64,000 bases of DNA from Flavobacterium yafengii (GCF_030010375.1 NZ_JASCRY010000005.1:186001-250000); one strand, 5' to 3'; counted from the first letter of the stretch, positions 39,554-48,574 are shown. Notes: generated by a model not told the origin, from the sequence alone. Numbers and translations are program-made.

Positions 39554-40483
39554 TTAAGCTTGATCTCTCCTTAATTTGTCTAAAATCATCTTATACATAG
39601 GAGTTGCAACACCATATTTCTGACCTGCTTTTACCACATATTCTGTTAAGGAAACTACTTCGGTATTTCTTCCTGCCAATAAATCTCTATGCATAGATGA
39701 GGTAGCATCTTTTGGAGTTTTTTCGAGTTTGATAATTGTTTGAGCAACAATATCATTGGGCAACGCTAACCCTTTTGCAAAAGCGACAGCAGTTATCTCG
39801 TTTAACAGTGAAATATAAACCGCTTTATTTTCAGGATGATTCAAAATCCCTCCTATGTTTTGATTTAAATAGGAAGTTGCTGAAGCCAATGCGGAAATAA
39901 AAACAAACTTTTCCCACACCGTTTCTTCAATATTTTCTACAAGATAACTTTCGATATTGGCATTTTCGAAAATGGATTGTAGTTCATTCAATTTGGAAGC
40001 CGGAGCATTTTTAGAACCAAAAAATAGTTTTTCATAAAGTCCTATTTTCTTGATAATTCCCGGAGATTCAATCATCGAAACAATATACACACAACCTTGC
40101 AAAACGATATTTTCAGGAAATAGTATTTGTATGCGTTCCGTGGCATCGACACCATTATATAAAGGTAAGATTATCGTGTTTGGCGTAATGCAATTTATTA
40201 TGGATTCAAAACTGGTTTCGATGTCATAGGTTTTAGTCGCACAAATTAGGTAATCCAGTTTCCCAATTTCATCTGGATTATTCGAAACCAAACTAGGGAA
40301 AACAATTATTTCATTAGTATCAGCAATAATTTTCAATCCATTTTTGGCTATTGCTTTTTGGGTTTCGCCTCGGGCAATAAATATGATTTCGATAATATCT
40401 GATTCAAAATAAGCTTTGGCTAATAATCCTCCAAAATAACCACCTACTCCACCGAGTCCTAAAATCCCAATTCTTGTTTTCAT
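39554..40483 (-). CDS. 2-dehydropantoate 2-reductase (ketopantoate reductase) family
   Basis: 309 residues. 'RIGILGLGGVGGYFGGLLAKAYF' is the GxGxxG NADPH fold. 'LDYLICATKTYDIETSFESI' holds the conserved K of the nucleotide-side K-T/A motif, 'ILPLYNGVDATERI' the QNG-like loop (YNGVD), 'VENIEETVWEKFVFISALASATSYLNQNIGGIL' the catalytic Lys-containing W.K......N helix, and 'TSSMHRDLLAGRNTEV' the SS...D...gR.tEvd C-terminal motif. It likely makes pantoate for CoA synthesis, although paralogues with other substrates exist, so no symbol is given. A long intergenic stretch and rnpB follow upstream. Confidence 0.88.
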   Translation of the reverse strand: MKTRIGILGLGGVGGYFGGLLAKAYFESDIIEIIFIARGETQKAIAKNGLKIIADTNEIIVFPSLVSNNPDEIGKLDYLICATKTYDIETSFESIINCITPNTIILPLYNGVDATERIQILFPENIVLQGCVYIVSMIESPGIIKKIGLYEKLFFGSKNAPASKLNELQSIFENANIESYLVENIEETVWEKFVFISALASATSYLNQNIGGILNHPENKAVYISLLNEITAVAFAKGLALPNDIVAQTIIKLEKTPKDATSSMHRDLLAGRNTEVVSLTEYVVKAGQKYGVATPMYKMILDKLRRDQA

Positions 40484-40615
40484 ACCTGCTATTTAAAAAT
40501 TAAACCATTAAGAAATTTAGAAAATTAAGCATTGCTACTTAATGAAACTTAATTTCTTAATGGTTCTTTTTAGATTTCACAATCCTTACTTTTATTAAAT
40601 ATTTTAATAAAAAAA

Positions 40616-40926
40616 TGCAGACCTATAAGCCGGATTCTGTCTCCGATAAATCGGAGCCTTATCATTTATCTAGATCCCGAATTACTTCGGGACTCAAGCT
40701 ATCTACCCTTCAGCAACGAACGAGACGCCCTTAAATGCTGATATACTTGATATTTCACCGCATAGAGTTTACCTGGTTTCACTACAGCATTACCTGTACA
40801 TACTTTCTGTTGCACTTGTCCTAATCCAATTACTTGAACCGACGGGGGTTACCCGCTATGCTTCCCTTTGGTGTCCGGACTTTCCTCCCTTTTGATTGCT
40901 CAAAACGGCGATAAGGCGGTCTGCGG
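40616..40926 (-). ncRNA. rnpB: RNase P RNA (class A)
   Basis: On the minus strand the P1 5' strand GCAGACC (from 40924) pairs with the 3' strand GGTCTGC (to 40617). Near the 5' end is the conserved block GGGAGGAAAGTCCGGACACC, and near the 3' end ACAGAATCCGGCTTATAGG, both hallmarks of bacterial RNase P RNA. The total is about 310 bases. Ends are set from the P1 helix and may be off by several bases. A T run follows the 3' side (minus strand). Confidence 0.93.
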
Positions 40927-41048
40927 TGCGAAATTACAACAATTTTTCATCTATCTCAATTTTAGATTATTTACTTTAACATCCATTTCACAATTACTTA
41001 ATAATAAAATAGTTACCTTTATAAATAACAATTAATCTTCCATTAATC

Positions 41049-41357
41049 ATGAAACCAACGTACCATTATACCACCGTTATAGAGGCCCTAGAAGATCTAA
41101 AAGAAAAAGGTTTTACCTATGATTTTAATATTCATCAAGATGATATTAAAGCTAATCCACATAAATATGAAGTAAAACATGTGTATCGCTACGAAGGTGA
41201 TACTGATCCCGGTGAAGAATCAGTGGTTTATGGAATCAGTTCTGATTCAGGTGAAAAAGGAGTTTTTGTAGCTGGTTTTTCCGCAAATTCAGATAATGAT
41301 GCCGCACTTGTTTTGGAAAAATTATGCATTGAAACCGGTGGACAATGCAAACTCTAG
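41049..41357 (+). CDS. Small conserved Bacteroidota protein, function unknown
   Basis: 102 residues, 'MKPTYHYTTVIEALEDLKEKGFTYDFNIHQDDIKANPHKYEVKHVYRYEGDTDPGEESVVYGISSDSGEKGVFVAGFSANSDNDAALVLEKL' in parts, an alpha/beta single-domain protein with acidic loops. I recall homologues named phosphoribosylpyrophosphate synthetase in some annotations, but the length and absence of a PRPP motif argue against any such activity. It stands alone between rnpB (-) and the methyltransferase gene. Confidence 0.8.
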   Translation: MKPTYHYTTVIEALEDLKEKGFTYDFNIHQDDIKANPHKYEVKHVYRYEGDTDPGEESVVYGISSDSGEKGVFVAGFSANSDNDAALVLEKLCIETGGQCKL

Positions 41358-41419
41358 CTTCCGTATTGCTACTTACTTTTGAGAAATAGAACTTCAAAAA
41401 ATTTAATTATTTAAGTTCG

Positions 41420-42532
41420 ATGCTACTTTCCGAAATCATAATACTGCGAATCAAAAAAGTAGGACCCATCTCTTTTCGGGATTTTATGGAGATGGCTTTA
41501 TACTATCCAGAATTGGGATATTATAATTCTGCCCAAAACAAGATTGGAGCAGATGGTGATTTTTATACCAGTGCAAATCTTACTGCTGATTTTGGCGCTA
41601 TGATAGGTCGCCAAATAGAAGAAATGTGGCAAAACTTAGAAAAAAAACCTTTTAAAATAATTGAATATGGAGCCGGAACCGGTTTATTATGTCATGATAT
41701 TTTAGATTATCTGGAGACTAACATCCCTTTATATGATAACCTAACCTACTGCATTATCGAGAAAAGCACCATAATGCGGGAAATTCAAAAGAAACATTTA
41801 AGCAAAAAAGTAAACTGGTACAACTCCATTAAAGATATTCCTGAAATTAACGGCTGTATTTTATCAAATGAATTGATTGATAATTTCTCCGTTCATCAGG
41901 TAATTATGGAAGAACAACTTCAGGAAGTATTTGTTGATTATAAAGAAGGTTTCATTGAAATTTTAAAACCTGCAACAAAAGAACTTATACAATATTTCAA
42001 AACATTAAATGTCCATTTACCTAAAGGATTTCGAACAGAAGTTAATTTGGAAGCCGTATCTTGGATAAAAGAAGTTTCTCAATCCTTACAAAAAGGCTAT
42101 GTAATCACGATTGATTATGGCTCATTATCGGCTGAATTGTATAACAATCGGAGAAGTTTCGGGACACTCTTGTGTTATTATAAACATCACAAAAGTGACA
42201 ATCCGTATCAGTTTATTGGCCAACAAGACATTACGACGCATACAAACTTTTCAGCTTTATCACATTGGGGTTTACAATACGGAATAGAACCTTGTGGAAT
42301 AGTGAATCAAGCAGAGTTTTTGTTAGCACTTGGTATTAAGGAATATCAAAATTCAACTTTGAATAATAATCCAACTAATTTAGCATTGGCCATGCAAGAG
42401 TCACTTATAAATTATAGATTATTAATGGACATGGGAATGAAATTCAAAGTATTAATACAACAAAAAGGAGTACCAGAATATCCATTATCCGGTTTGAAAT
42501 TTTTAAATTCCTCAAGAGCATTATATTCCTGA
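41420..42532 (+). CDS. SAM-dependent methyltransferase, NDUFAF7/MidA (DUF185) family
   Basis: 370 residues. 'KVGPISFRDFMEMALYYPELGYYNSAQNKIGADGDFYTSANLTADFGAMIGRQIEEMW' is the characteristic beginning of this family (GpI.f..fM...L..P..GYY and DF.TSp..s..FG). 'FKIIEYGAGTGLLCHDIL' is the SAM-binding motif, 'GCILSNELIDNFSVHQV' the SNE..D..P-type motif, and 'KGYVITIDYG' the later motif. In mitochondria NDUFAF7 methylates an Arg of the complex I subunit NDUFS2; in bacteria the target is not established. A structured intergenic repeat follows 15 bases later. Confidence 0.9.
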   Translation: MLLSEIIILRIKKVGPISFRDFMEMALYYPELGYYNSAQNKIGADGDFYTSANLTADFGAMIGRQIEEMWQNLEKKPFKIIEYGAGTGLLCHDILDYLETNIPLYDNLTYCIIEKSTIMREIQKKHLSKKVNWYNSIKDIPEINGCILSNELIDNFSVHQVIMEEQLQEVFVDYKEGFIEILKPATKELIQYFKTLNVHLPKGFRTEVNLEAVSWIKEVSQSLQKGYVITIDYGSLSAELYNNRRSFGTLLCYYKHHKSDNPYQFIGQQDITTHTNFSALSHWGLQYGIEPCGIVNQAEFLLALGIKEYQNSTLNNNPTNLALAMQESLINYRLLMDMGMKFKVLIQQKGVPEYPLSGLKFLNSSRALYS

Positions 42533-42547
42533 AATTACAATTTATTA

Positions 42548-42629
42548 GGAGCAATTTCCAGCTATCCGTTGCAATCTTATTCGCCGAACCCCGGCTCATA
42601 AGGATTTTCTCTTCTATCTGGGCTAGGGA
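42548..42629. ncRNA. Structured intergenic element, copy 2
   Basis: An 82-base element starting GGAGCAATTTCC and ending GGGCTAGGGA, homologous to 4189-4276. Its hairpin pairs AATCTTAT (42573-42580) with ATAAGGATT (42599-42607) around a GCCG/CGGC stem. Relative to copy 1, both sides of the stem have changed together. As in copy 1, it sits in the spacer just after a protein gene. Confidence 0.55.
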
Positions 42630-42705
42630 ATTTGGGAAATAAAAACCATTTGAAAAATTATAAAATCTTTCAATACTTAAATTTTTCCATCATTAAATTA
42701 AAACC

Positions 42706-42713
42706 TATATTTG
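42706..42713 (+). promoter_or_regulatory. -7 element TATATTTG of dnaX
   Basis: TATATTTG matches the TAnnTTTG consensus and ends 18 bases before the ATG at 42732. It overlaps an in-frame TTG at 42711, which argues against that codon as the start. Confidence 0.55.
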
Positions 42714-42731
42714 CTTTCGAATAAAAATTCT

Positions 42732-43817
42732 ATGGAACAATTTGTAGTATCGGCACGTAAATATCGTCCTCAAACATTTAAAGATGTTGTAGGACAAAAA
42801 GCCATTACCAATACTTTATTGAATGCCATAGAAAGCAATCACTTAGCTTCGGCATTATTATTCACAGGACCTCGTGGCGTTGGAAAAACTACTTGCGCCC
42901 GTATTCTCGCTCGAAAAATCAATCAGCCAGGATATGACGATCCAAACGAAGATTTTGCTTTTAATGTTTTCGAATTAGATGCTGCATCCAACAATTCCGT
43001 TGATGATATCCGTAATCTAATCGACCAAGTTCGTATTCCGCCACAAACGGGACAATACAAAGTGTATATTATCGATGAGGTTCACATGTTGTCTTCGGCA
43101 GCTTTTAATGCTTTCTTGAAAACATTGGAAGAACCGCCAAAACATGCCATTTTTATTTTGGCTACGACCGAAAAACATAAAATTATTCCAACGATACTTT
43201 CTCGTTGTCAAATATTTGATTTCAAAAGAATTACCGTAAAAGATGCTAAGGAACATCTTGCCGAAGTAGCCACCAGTCAAGGTGTAAATTTTGAAGATGA
43301 CGCTTTGCATATTATTGCTCAAAAAGCTGATGGTGCGATGCGTGATGCTTTATCCATTTTTGACCGAGTAGTTTCTTTTTGTGGAAAAGATTTAACACGT
43401 CAAGCCGTTACGGAAAACTTGAATGTGTTGGATTACGAAACGTACATCAATGTAACCGATTTAATTTTGGAAAACAAAATTCCAGATTTATTAATCGCTT
43501 TCAATGAAATTCTTGCCAAAGGATTTGATGCACATCATTTTGTATCCGGATTGGCCTCTCATTTTAGAGATTTATTGGTTTCAAAAACACCTGCTACTTT
43601 ATCTTTATTAGAAGTAGGAGAACAAGCACAACAAATGTATGGCATGCAAGCGCAAAAATGCAGTCAAGACTTTCTTTTGAAAGGAATTGAAATTGCAAAT
43701 GATTGTGATTTGAAATACAAGCTGAGTCAAAATCAACGACTTCTTGTTGAACTTTGCCTAATGCAACTTGCCTCTATCACTTTTGATGGAGAAAAAAAAA
43801 AGTTGAGCAATTTATAA
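42732..43817 (+). CDS. dnaX: DNA polymerase III gamma/tau subunit, zero-frame (short, gamma-like) product
   Basis: 361 residues from ATG 42732. 'SARKYRPQTFKDVVGQKAITNTLLNAI' is the DnaX start. 'ALLFTGPRGVGKTTCARILARKIN' is Walker A, 'VYIIDEVHMLSSAAFNAFLKTLEEPP' Walker B with sensor context, 'ILATTEKHKIIPTILSRCQIFDFKRI' carries the SRC arginine finger, and a domain-III helical region ends at 'LMQLASITFDGEKKKLSNL'. The four-Cys zinc module of proteobacterial DnaX is not seen, as usual in Bacteroidota. The frame stops at 43815-43817 right after an A10 run; the -1 frame continues into the tau-specific part. The clamp-loader ATPase is therefore complete in this product. Confidence 0.93.
   Translation: MEQFVVSARKYRPQTFKDVVGQKAITNTLLNAIESNHLASALLFTGPRGVGKTTCARILARKINQPGYDDPNEDFAFNVFELDAASNNSVDDIRNLIDQVRIPPQTGQYKVYIIDEVHMLSSAAFNAFLKTLEEPPKHAIFILATTEKHKIIPTILSRCQIFDFKRITVKDAKEHLAEVATSQGVNFEDDALHIIAQKADGAMRDALSIFDRVVSFCGKDLTRQAVTENLNVLDYETYINVTDLILENKIPDLLIAFNEILAKGFDAHHFVSGLASHFRDLLVSKTPATLSLLEVGEQAQQMYGMQAQKCSQDFLLKGIEIANDCDLKYKLSQNQRLLVELCLMQLASITFDGEKKKLSNL
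43796..43802 (+). promoter_or_regulatory. dnaX: Slippery heptamer A AAA AAG inside an A10 run of dnaX
   Basis: The frame-0 codons are GAA AAA AAA AAG TTG. The heptamer A AAA AAG (43796-43802) is the one used for -1 slippage in E. coli dnaX. A SD-like GGAG lies at 43788-43791. A -1 shift leads from KKK straight into VEQFIIPPTYF and 221 further residues. Adding one A by transcriptional slippage would have the same effect. Confidence 0.7.
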
Positions 43818-44464
43818 TTCCTCCTACTTACTTTAGAAAGAACGATTACTCAATTGTAGAAAGTCCAAAAGCTAAAATAGAAAGTATTGCAAACACTCCA
43901 ATTGTAGCGACAGTTCAAGAAAAAGAACCGGAAGCTATAGTTAGTGCTCCTTCAGTTCCCACCCCAACAGTAAAAATTGACATTCCACAATCTAATGAAC
44001 CAAAGGTTTCTGCGTTTTCATTAGCTAGTATTCGTGCCAAAAAAGCATTGGAAGAAAGCACCAGAGGGATTGTAAAAGAAGTAGCGCATTTACCCACAGA
44101 ATCTTTTACCGAAACAGAAATGTTATTGCATTGGAACAAATATGCACAACGTTTAGGGGATAAAGGCTATAAAATTATGGAGTCGTTATTACTTATTAAC
44201 GATCCTAAACTAAACGGAACTTCTATCACAATTGAATTACCAAATGAAGGTTCTAAATTAGATTTTGAAAAAGAATTGAATGGACTTTTGGGACATTTAA
44301 AAGGACATTTGCACAATCACGACATCACAATTGAGGTTATTGTGAATGAAAGTATTGAGAGTAAAAGAAGCTTTAACGACCAAGATCGATACAATAGACT
44401 ACATGAAATAAATCCAAATATTGAACTTTTACGAACAACATTTGGATTAGATTTAGATGCTTAA
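43799..44464 (+). CDS. dnaX: dnaX tau-specific C-terminal region, read in the -1 frame
   Basis: After a -1 shift the frame runs without a stop from 43799 to TAA at 44464, adding about 221 residues and giving a tau-length protein of about 577. It begins 'KVEQFIIPPTYFRKNDYSIVESP', which continues the DnaX text naturally. A Pro/Glu/Val-rich linker follows ('TPIVATVQEKEPEAIVSAPSVPTPTVKIDIPQ'), then a folded domain 'SFTETEMLLHWNKYAQRLGDKGYKIMESLLLINDPKLNGTSITIELPNEGSKLDFEKELNGLLGHLKGHLHNHDITIEVIV'. The latter would contact the replicase or helicase. It has no good start codon of its own, so independent translation is unlikely; frameshifting or a sequencing/assembly indel must connect it. Confidence 0.8.
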   Translation, partial: KVEQFIIPPTYFRKNDYSIVESPKAKIESIANTPIVATVQEKEPEAIVSAPSVPTPTVKIDIPQSNEPKVSAFSLASIRAKKALEESTRGIVKEVAHLPTESFTETEMLLHWNKYAQRLGDKGYKIMESLLLINDPKLNGTSITIELPNEGSKLDFEKELNGLLGHLKGHLHNHDITIEVIVNESIESKRSFNDQDRYNRLHEINPNIELLRTTFGLDLDA

Positions 44465-44485
44465 AATAATAAAATTAGGAAAAAA

Positions 44486-45376
44486 TTATATCTTTCCATA
44501 ATACATGGCTTTAACAATACCGTCAGAAAGTCCAATTTTAGGAACATAAATATTTCTTGCTCCACTCCATTTCATAGCATTCAGATAAATTCTGGTTGCC
44601 GGAATAATTACATCGGCGCGATCCGGATTTAATCCTAATTCTGAGATTCTTTGTTCGTACGAAAGTGAATTCAAAAAAGCGTATTGGGAATTCATATAAA
44701 TATATGACAATGGCTTTTCTTGTATTTTTCCGGACATCTTGAAAAGCTTATTAATATTCCCCCCGGAACCTATTAAAATGACTTCTTCATATTCTTCCGT
44801 ATTTGTTTTGATCCATTTTTCAATTTCATCCCATACTACATCACAAACCATATCATTTAATAAACGTACAGTTCCTGCTTTGAATGATCTTGAATTAATC
44901 ATTTTACCATTAGAGAATAATGTAAACTCTGTGCTTCCACCACCAACATCTACAAAAAGATAAGTCTGATCTGTTTTTAGTAAATGGTGTAAATCTGTTG
45001 AAGCGATTATTGCTGCTTCTTTTTTACCATCAATAATTTCTATTTTTATGTCGGCTTTTTTCTTTATTAATGCAACAACTTCTTTAGCATTATAGGCTTC
45101 ACGCATTGCAGAAGTTGCAAAAGCCATATAACGTTCTACTTTATGTACCTTCATCAAAAGATTAAAAGCTTTCATAGCATCGCACATCCTTTCCAGATTT
45201 TCTTCTGAAATTTCACCTACAGTAAAGGCATCTTGGCCAAGACGAATTGGAACACGCACTAATGAACTTTTATTAAACTGCGGTTCTTTCCCTTCTTGTT
45301 CTACAATATTTACAATCAATAAACGCATGGCATTAGAACCAATATCGATTGCAGCATATCTTTTTATTTTAATCAT
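44486..45376 (-). CDS. Ppx/GppA-family exopolyphosphatase
   Basis: 296 residues, the short single-unit form. 'RYAAIDIGSNAMRLLIVNI' is the phosphate-1 motif of the ASKHA fold, 'AFATSAMREAYNAKEVV' the ATSA.R.A segment, 'YLFVDVGGGSTEFTLF' the DIGGGStE motif and 'EVILIGSGGNINKLF' the adenosine/phosphate loop. The family removes terminal phosphates from polyphosphate or hydrolyses pppGpp. Lying after ppk1 on the same strand (gap about 100 bases), polyphosphate is the more likely substrate. The missing C-terminal HD domain fits the Bacteroidota form. Confidence 0.9.
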   Translation of the reverse strand: MIKIKRYAAIDIGSNAMRLLIVNIVEQEGKEPQFNKSSLVRVPIRLGQDAFTVGEISEENLERMCDAMKAFNLLMKVHKVERYMAFATSAMREAYNAKEVVALIKKKADIKIEIIDGKKEAAIIASTDLHHLLKTDQTYLFVDVGGGSTEFTLFSNGKMINSRSFKAGTVRLLNDMVCDVVWDEIEKWIKTNTEEYEEVILIGSGGNINKLFKMSGKIQEKPLSYIYMNSQYAFLNSLSYEQRISELGLNPDRADVIIPATRIYLNAMKWSGARNIYVPKIGLSDGIVKAMYYGKI

Positions 45377-45478
45377 TTTGGATTTGATTCGTTTATTCTT
45401 TTAGTAATTAATTGGTCTATTTATTAATTCTAAAATCAAAAAATTATTGAAAACATTAAACTAAACTGGAACAAATAA

Positions 45479-47566
45479 TTACACTATTTCCTCCGTTTTT
45501 GATTCTAATTCAACCTTACGTTGATAATATTTATAGGTTTCTAATTGTGCTCTAAAAACAGGATTATGATTTCGAACTCTATATTTATTATCTAATTTAT
45601 AAGAATGAAAACGGGCTTTTACATTCCCTTTCCAACCTATATCGAAATTATCGATTAACTCATTTTTTATTTCCTGATCATATATTGGACAGGTAACTTC
45701 AACACGTCCATCGAGATTTCTGGTCATAAAATCAGCTGATGAAATGTAAACTTCCGTTTGTCCCGCATTTCCAAAAATATAAATTCTAGAATGCTCTAAA
45801 TAATTATCTACAATACTTATAGCTTCAATATTATCGCTCATTCCTGGAATTCCTGGAATCAATGAACAAATTCCTCTAACTTCAAGTTGAATTTTCACTC
45901 CTGCTCTACTGGCTTCGTATAATTTATCTATCATTTCAAAATCAGATAAACTATTCATTTTTAGTTTTATATGCGTTTTTCTTCCTGCTAATGCATGCGT
46001 AATTTCTCTGTCAATTAATTTTATAAATCGACTTCTGGTGTAATGCGGTGAAACAATAAGATGTTTGTAGCGATGTACTCTGTAATTAATATCAAAAAAC
46101 TCAAATATTCGCATAATATCTTTCAGAATTTGTTGATGACTCGTAAAAAGAGTTACGTCTGTATACACTTTTGCTGTTGATTCATTGAAATTTCCTGTTG
46201 AGATAAAACCGTATCGTTTTATTTTATTATTCTCATTTCTTTCAATAACACATATTTTACTGTGTACTTTTAGTCCTTTTATTCCAAAAATTAATTCAAT
46301 GCCTTCCGTTTGCATTTGCTCTGCATAAGAAATATTAGAAGCTTCATCAAAACGGGCTTGCAATTCGATTTGAACAGTCACTTTTTTTCCGTTTTTGGCA
46401 GCATTTATTAGCGAACTAATAATTTGAGAATTTTTGGCCAATCGATATAAAGTAATTTTAATCGAAGTTACTTTTGGATCTAATGCCGCTTCACGCAAAA
46501 ACTTAGTGAGATACGAAAAGGATTGATAAGGGGCATTAAGTAAATAATCTTTTTCGCTGATTTTTTCTAACATACTGCCTTCAAGACTCAATCCAGGAAT
46601 TGGCAAAGGATCATTCGTTTTGTATAATAAATCAAATCGACCCAGATTTGGAAAATTCATGTAATCGCGTCTGTTGTGGTATCTTCCTCCAGGAATAATA
46701 CTGTCAGTAGAAACGATTTTCATTTTATCAAGAAAAAATTGCAAAGTATCTTCTTCTATTAATTGGTCATAAATAAAGCGAACCGGTTCACCAATTCTAC
46801 GATCTTTAACACTCAATGATATTTTTTCAATCATACTTTTACTTAAATCACTGTCGATGTCTAACTGAGCATCTCGGGTGATTTTTATCATGTGTGCAGA
46901 AACGCTTTTGTAGTCAAAAATATTGAAAATACTACTCAAATTATGTCTAATCACATCATCCAATAGTATGATATAATGTTTTTCATTATTTGATGGCAGA
47001 ACAACAAAACGGTTGATTGTTTTTGGAATTTCGATTACAGCATAACGAACTTCTGAATTTTGATTCATAACCAGTTTTATGGCTAAATATCCCGAAGTGT
47101 CCTTCAATACAGGAAATTCTGCTAAATCATTCAAAATTATAGTTACTAATTCAGGACTTAATTTTTGAATAAAAAAGTCTTTCAAAAAGATTTCCTGCTC
47201 AATTGTAATATCATTTTCAGTGATAATAAATATATTTTCCGTCTCAAGTTCAGCTTCAATAATATTTAATATTCGTAAACTTTCTGATTGTTGCTGGATT
47301 ACAATTTCGGTGATGTCTTTTACTAATTGCTGAGCAGAAATACCTCCAAGATACTTTTCTCCAGTTATTCCTGTCAGACTTAATCGTCTGATGGCTGCAA
47401 AACGAACTCTGAAAAACTCATCTAAATTATTCGAAAAAATACCTAAAAATCGTAATCTATCTAATAGAGGAACTGAATTATCACCAGCTTCTTGAAGTAC
47501 TCTGGCGTTGAAGGCTAACCAACTTTTTTCTCTGTCAATGTATTTATATTCTAATACTTTATTCAT
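45479..47566 (-). CDS. ppk1: Polyphosphate kinase 1
   Basis: 695 residues, the usual PPK1 length. 'YIDREKSWLAFNARVLQEAGDNSVPLLDRLRFLGIFSNNLDEFFRVR' is the N-terminal domain signature. 'DPKVTSIKITLYRLAKNSQIISSLINAAKNGKKVTVQIELQARFDEASNISYAEQMQTEGIELIFGIKGLKVHSKICVI' contains the first HKD-like active site with the autophosphorylated His (LKVHSK). 'RKTHIKLKMNSLSD' and 'RIYIFGNAGQTEVYISSADFMTRNLDGRVEV' are the C-terminal domain. It makes polyphosphate from ATP at the membrane. Its start overlaps the sixA-like gene by four bases. Confidence 0.97.
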   Translation of the reverse strand: MNKVLEYKYIDREKSWLAFNARVLQEAGDNSVPLLDRLRFLGIFSNNLDEFFRVRFAAIRRLSLTGITGEKYLGGISAQQLVKDITEIVIQQQSESLRILNIIEAELETENIFIITENDITIEQEIFLKDFFIQKLSPELVTIILNDLAEFPVLKDTSGYLAIKLVMNQNSEVRYAVIEIPKTINRFVVLPSNNEKHYIILLDDVIRHNLSSIFNIFDYKSVSAHMIKITRDAQLDIDSDLSKSMIEKISLSVKDRRIGEPVRFIYDQLIEEDTLQFFLDKMKIVSTDSIIPGGRYHNRRDYMNFPNLGRFDLLYKTNDPLPIPGLSLEGSMLEKISEKDYLLNAPYQSFSYLTKFLREAALDPKVTSIKITLYRLAKNSQIISSLINAAKNGKKVTVQIELQARFDEASNISYAEQMQTEGIELIFGIKGLKVHSKICVIERNENNKIKRYGFISTGNFNESTAKVYTDVTLFTSHQQILKDIMRIFEFFDINYRVHRYKHLIVSPHYTRSRFIKLIDREITHALAGRKTHIKLKMNSLSDFEMIDKLYEASRAGVKIQLEVRGICSLIPGIPGMSDNIEAISIVDNYLEHSRIYIFGNAGQTEVYISSADFMTRNLDGRVEVTCPIYDQEIKNELIDNFDIGWKGNVKARFHSYKLDNKYRVRNHNPVFRAQLETYKYYQRKVELESKTEEIV

Positions 47567-48048
47567 CTTAAATCTTTGGGAAATATTATTTTTTTTATTT
47601 TACCTTTTTTAATTTTTTTCCAATCATCGGTATCAAATTTTAAAGATACAAATCCGCTTGTAGGAATATTATCAATATAATCATCCCCAAATTTATTAAC
47701 AAAATTTGTAATTGCACCATTATGTCCGAAAACAATAACACTTTCGAAAAGATTACTGCAAGATTTAATAATTTCCTCCAGTTTCTTTTCATCAAAGGTA
47801 TAAAGGTCGTCTTTGTAAACGATACTTTCTATAGGATAGGCAAAATTTTGAGCAAAAATTAACGCTGTGTTTGTTGCTCTTTTTGCAGAACTTGTCCAAA
47901 TAATATAGGTTTTGGGAATAAAATCTTTAGCATGAGTAGAAACAAGATGAGCATCTTTCATCCCTTGACAAGTCAAACCACGATCTTTATCATGCATTGG
48001 AACTTCCCAACTTGATTTTGCATGCCGAACTAAAATTAGATTTTTCAT
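47563..48048 (-). CDS. sixA: Histidine phosphatase (SixA-like)
   Basis: 161 residues. 'MKNLILVRHAKSSWEVPMHDKDRGLTCQGMKDAHLVSTH' holds the RHA/RHG catalytic His; 'WTSSAKRATNTALIFA' gives the conserved S-x-A-x-R-A-x-x-T segment, and 'VIVFGHNGAITNFVNKFG' the second catalytic His (GHN). The short SixA architecture (about 160 residues) removes phosphate from phosphohistidine or small phosphates. Its end overlaps ppk1 (TAAG/ATG arrangement), so it heads the sixA-ppk1-ppx group and may share in phosphate or polyphosphate control. Confidence 0.9.
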   Translation of the reverse strand: MKNLILVRHAKSSWEVPMHDKDRGLTCQGMKDAHLVSTHAKDFIPKTYIIWTSSAKRATNTALIFAQNFAYPIESIVYKDDLYTFDEKKLEEIIKSCSNLFESVIVFGHNGAITNFVNKFGDDYIDNIPTSGFVSLKFDTDDWKKIKKGKIKKIIFPKDLR

Positions 48049-48574
48049 ACTAACACTATTTATTTATCAATGGCATTTTCTCAATTTATTTGAGCATACA
48101 AATTACAAAATAAATTTTAAATGCAATTGCTTATTTAAATTCAAATGATTAAAATACCGTTAACTTATAAAAATTTCTATTGTATAAATGAAAAAGAAGT
48201 AAAGCCATCAATAAATTCATTTAAAAAAAAAATACTCTTACAAAAAAATTATAGAAACTACATCTAATCAATATTTTATAAGTAACTTAATCTTACTTTT
48301 TTTATCAATAAAAAGTTAAAATTTAGACTTAAAAAAACCATCTATACTGTAAAACGAACTGGTTTTTACATTTAAAAACTCAATAAAATGCCTTGTTACG
48401 GCTGTTTTTGAATGAAAAATGTGAGTTTAACGACTTTTTAGGTTATTCAAGGATTAAATTATAAATAAAAAATATATGTAAGTATTTTTGCTGAAAATTA
48501 TAATTTTTGGTAAAATCCATAATTAGAATTGATTGAAATTGCCCAAATCTACATATTAAATTTACCCGTAGCGC
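48049..48574. other. 526-base intergenic region before the giant MBG adhesin
   Basis: Very AT-rich spacer between divergent genes, with no ORF or RNA gene recognised. It contains the block TTTAACGACTTTTTAGGTT at 48426-48444, which resembles TTTAAACGAGTATTTAGGTT at 59261-59280 in front of the second giant surface gene. A -7-like TATTTTTG lies at 48483-48490, 85 bases before the adhesin ATG. Confidence 0.5.

Noticed and set aside
42711..42731. TTG at 42711 as an upstream start of dnaX
   Set aside because: It lies inside the -7 box TATATTTG, and the extra residues LSNKNS are not part of the family.
43915..44139. 74-codon minus-strand frame over the tau linker
   Set aside because: It lies opposite the open -1 frame of dnaX and reads as low-complexity antisense of the Pro/Glu/Val linker.
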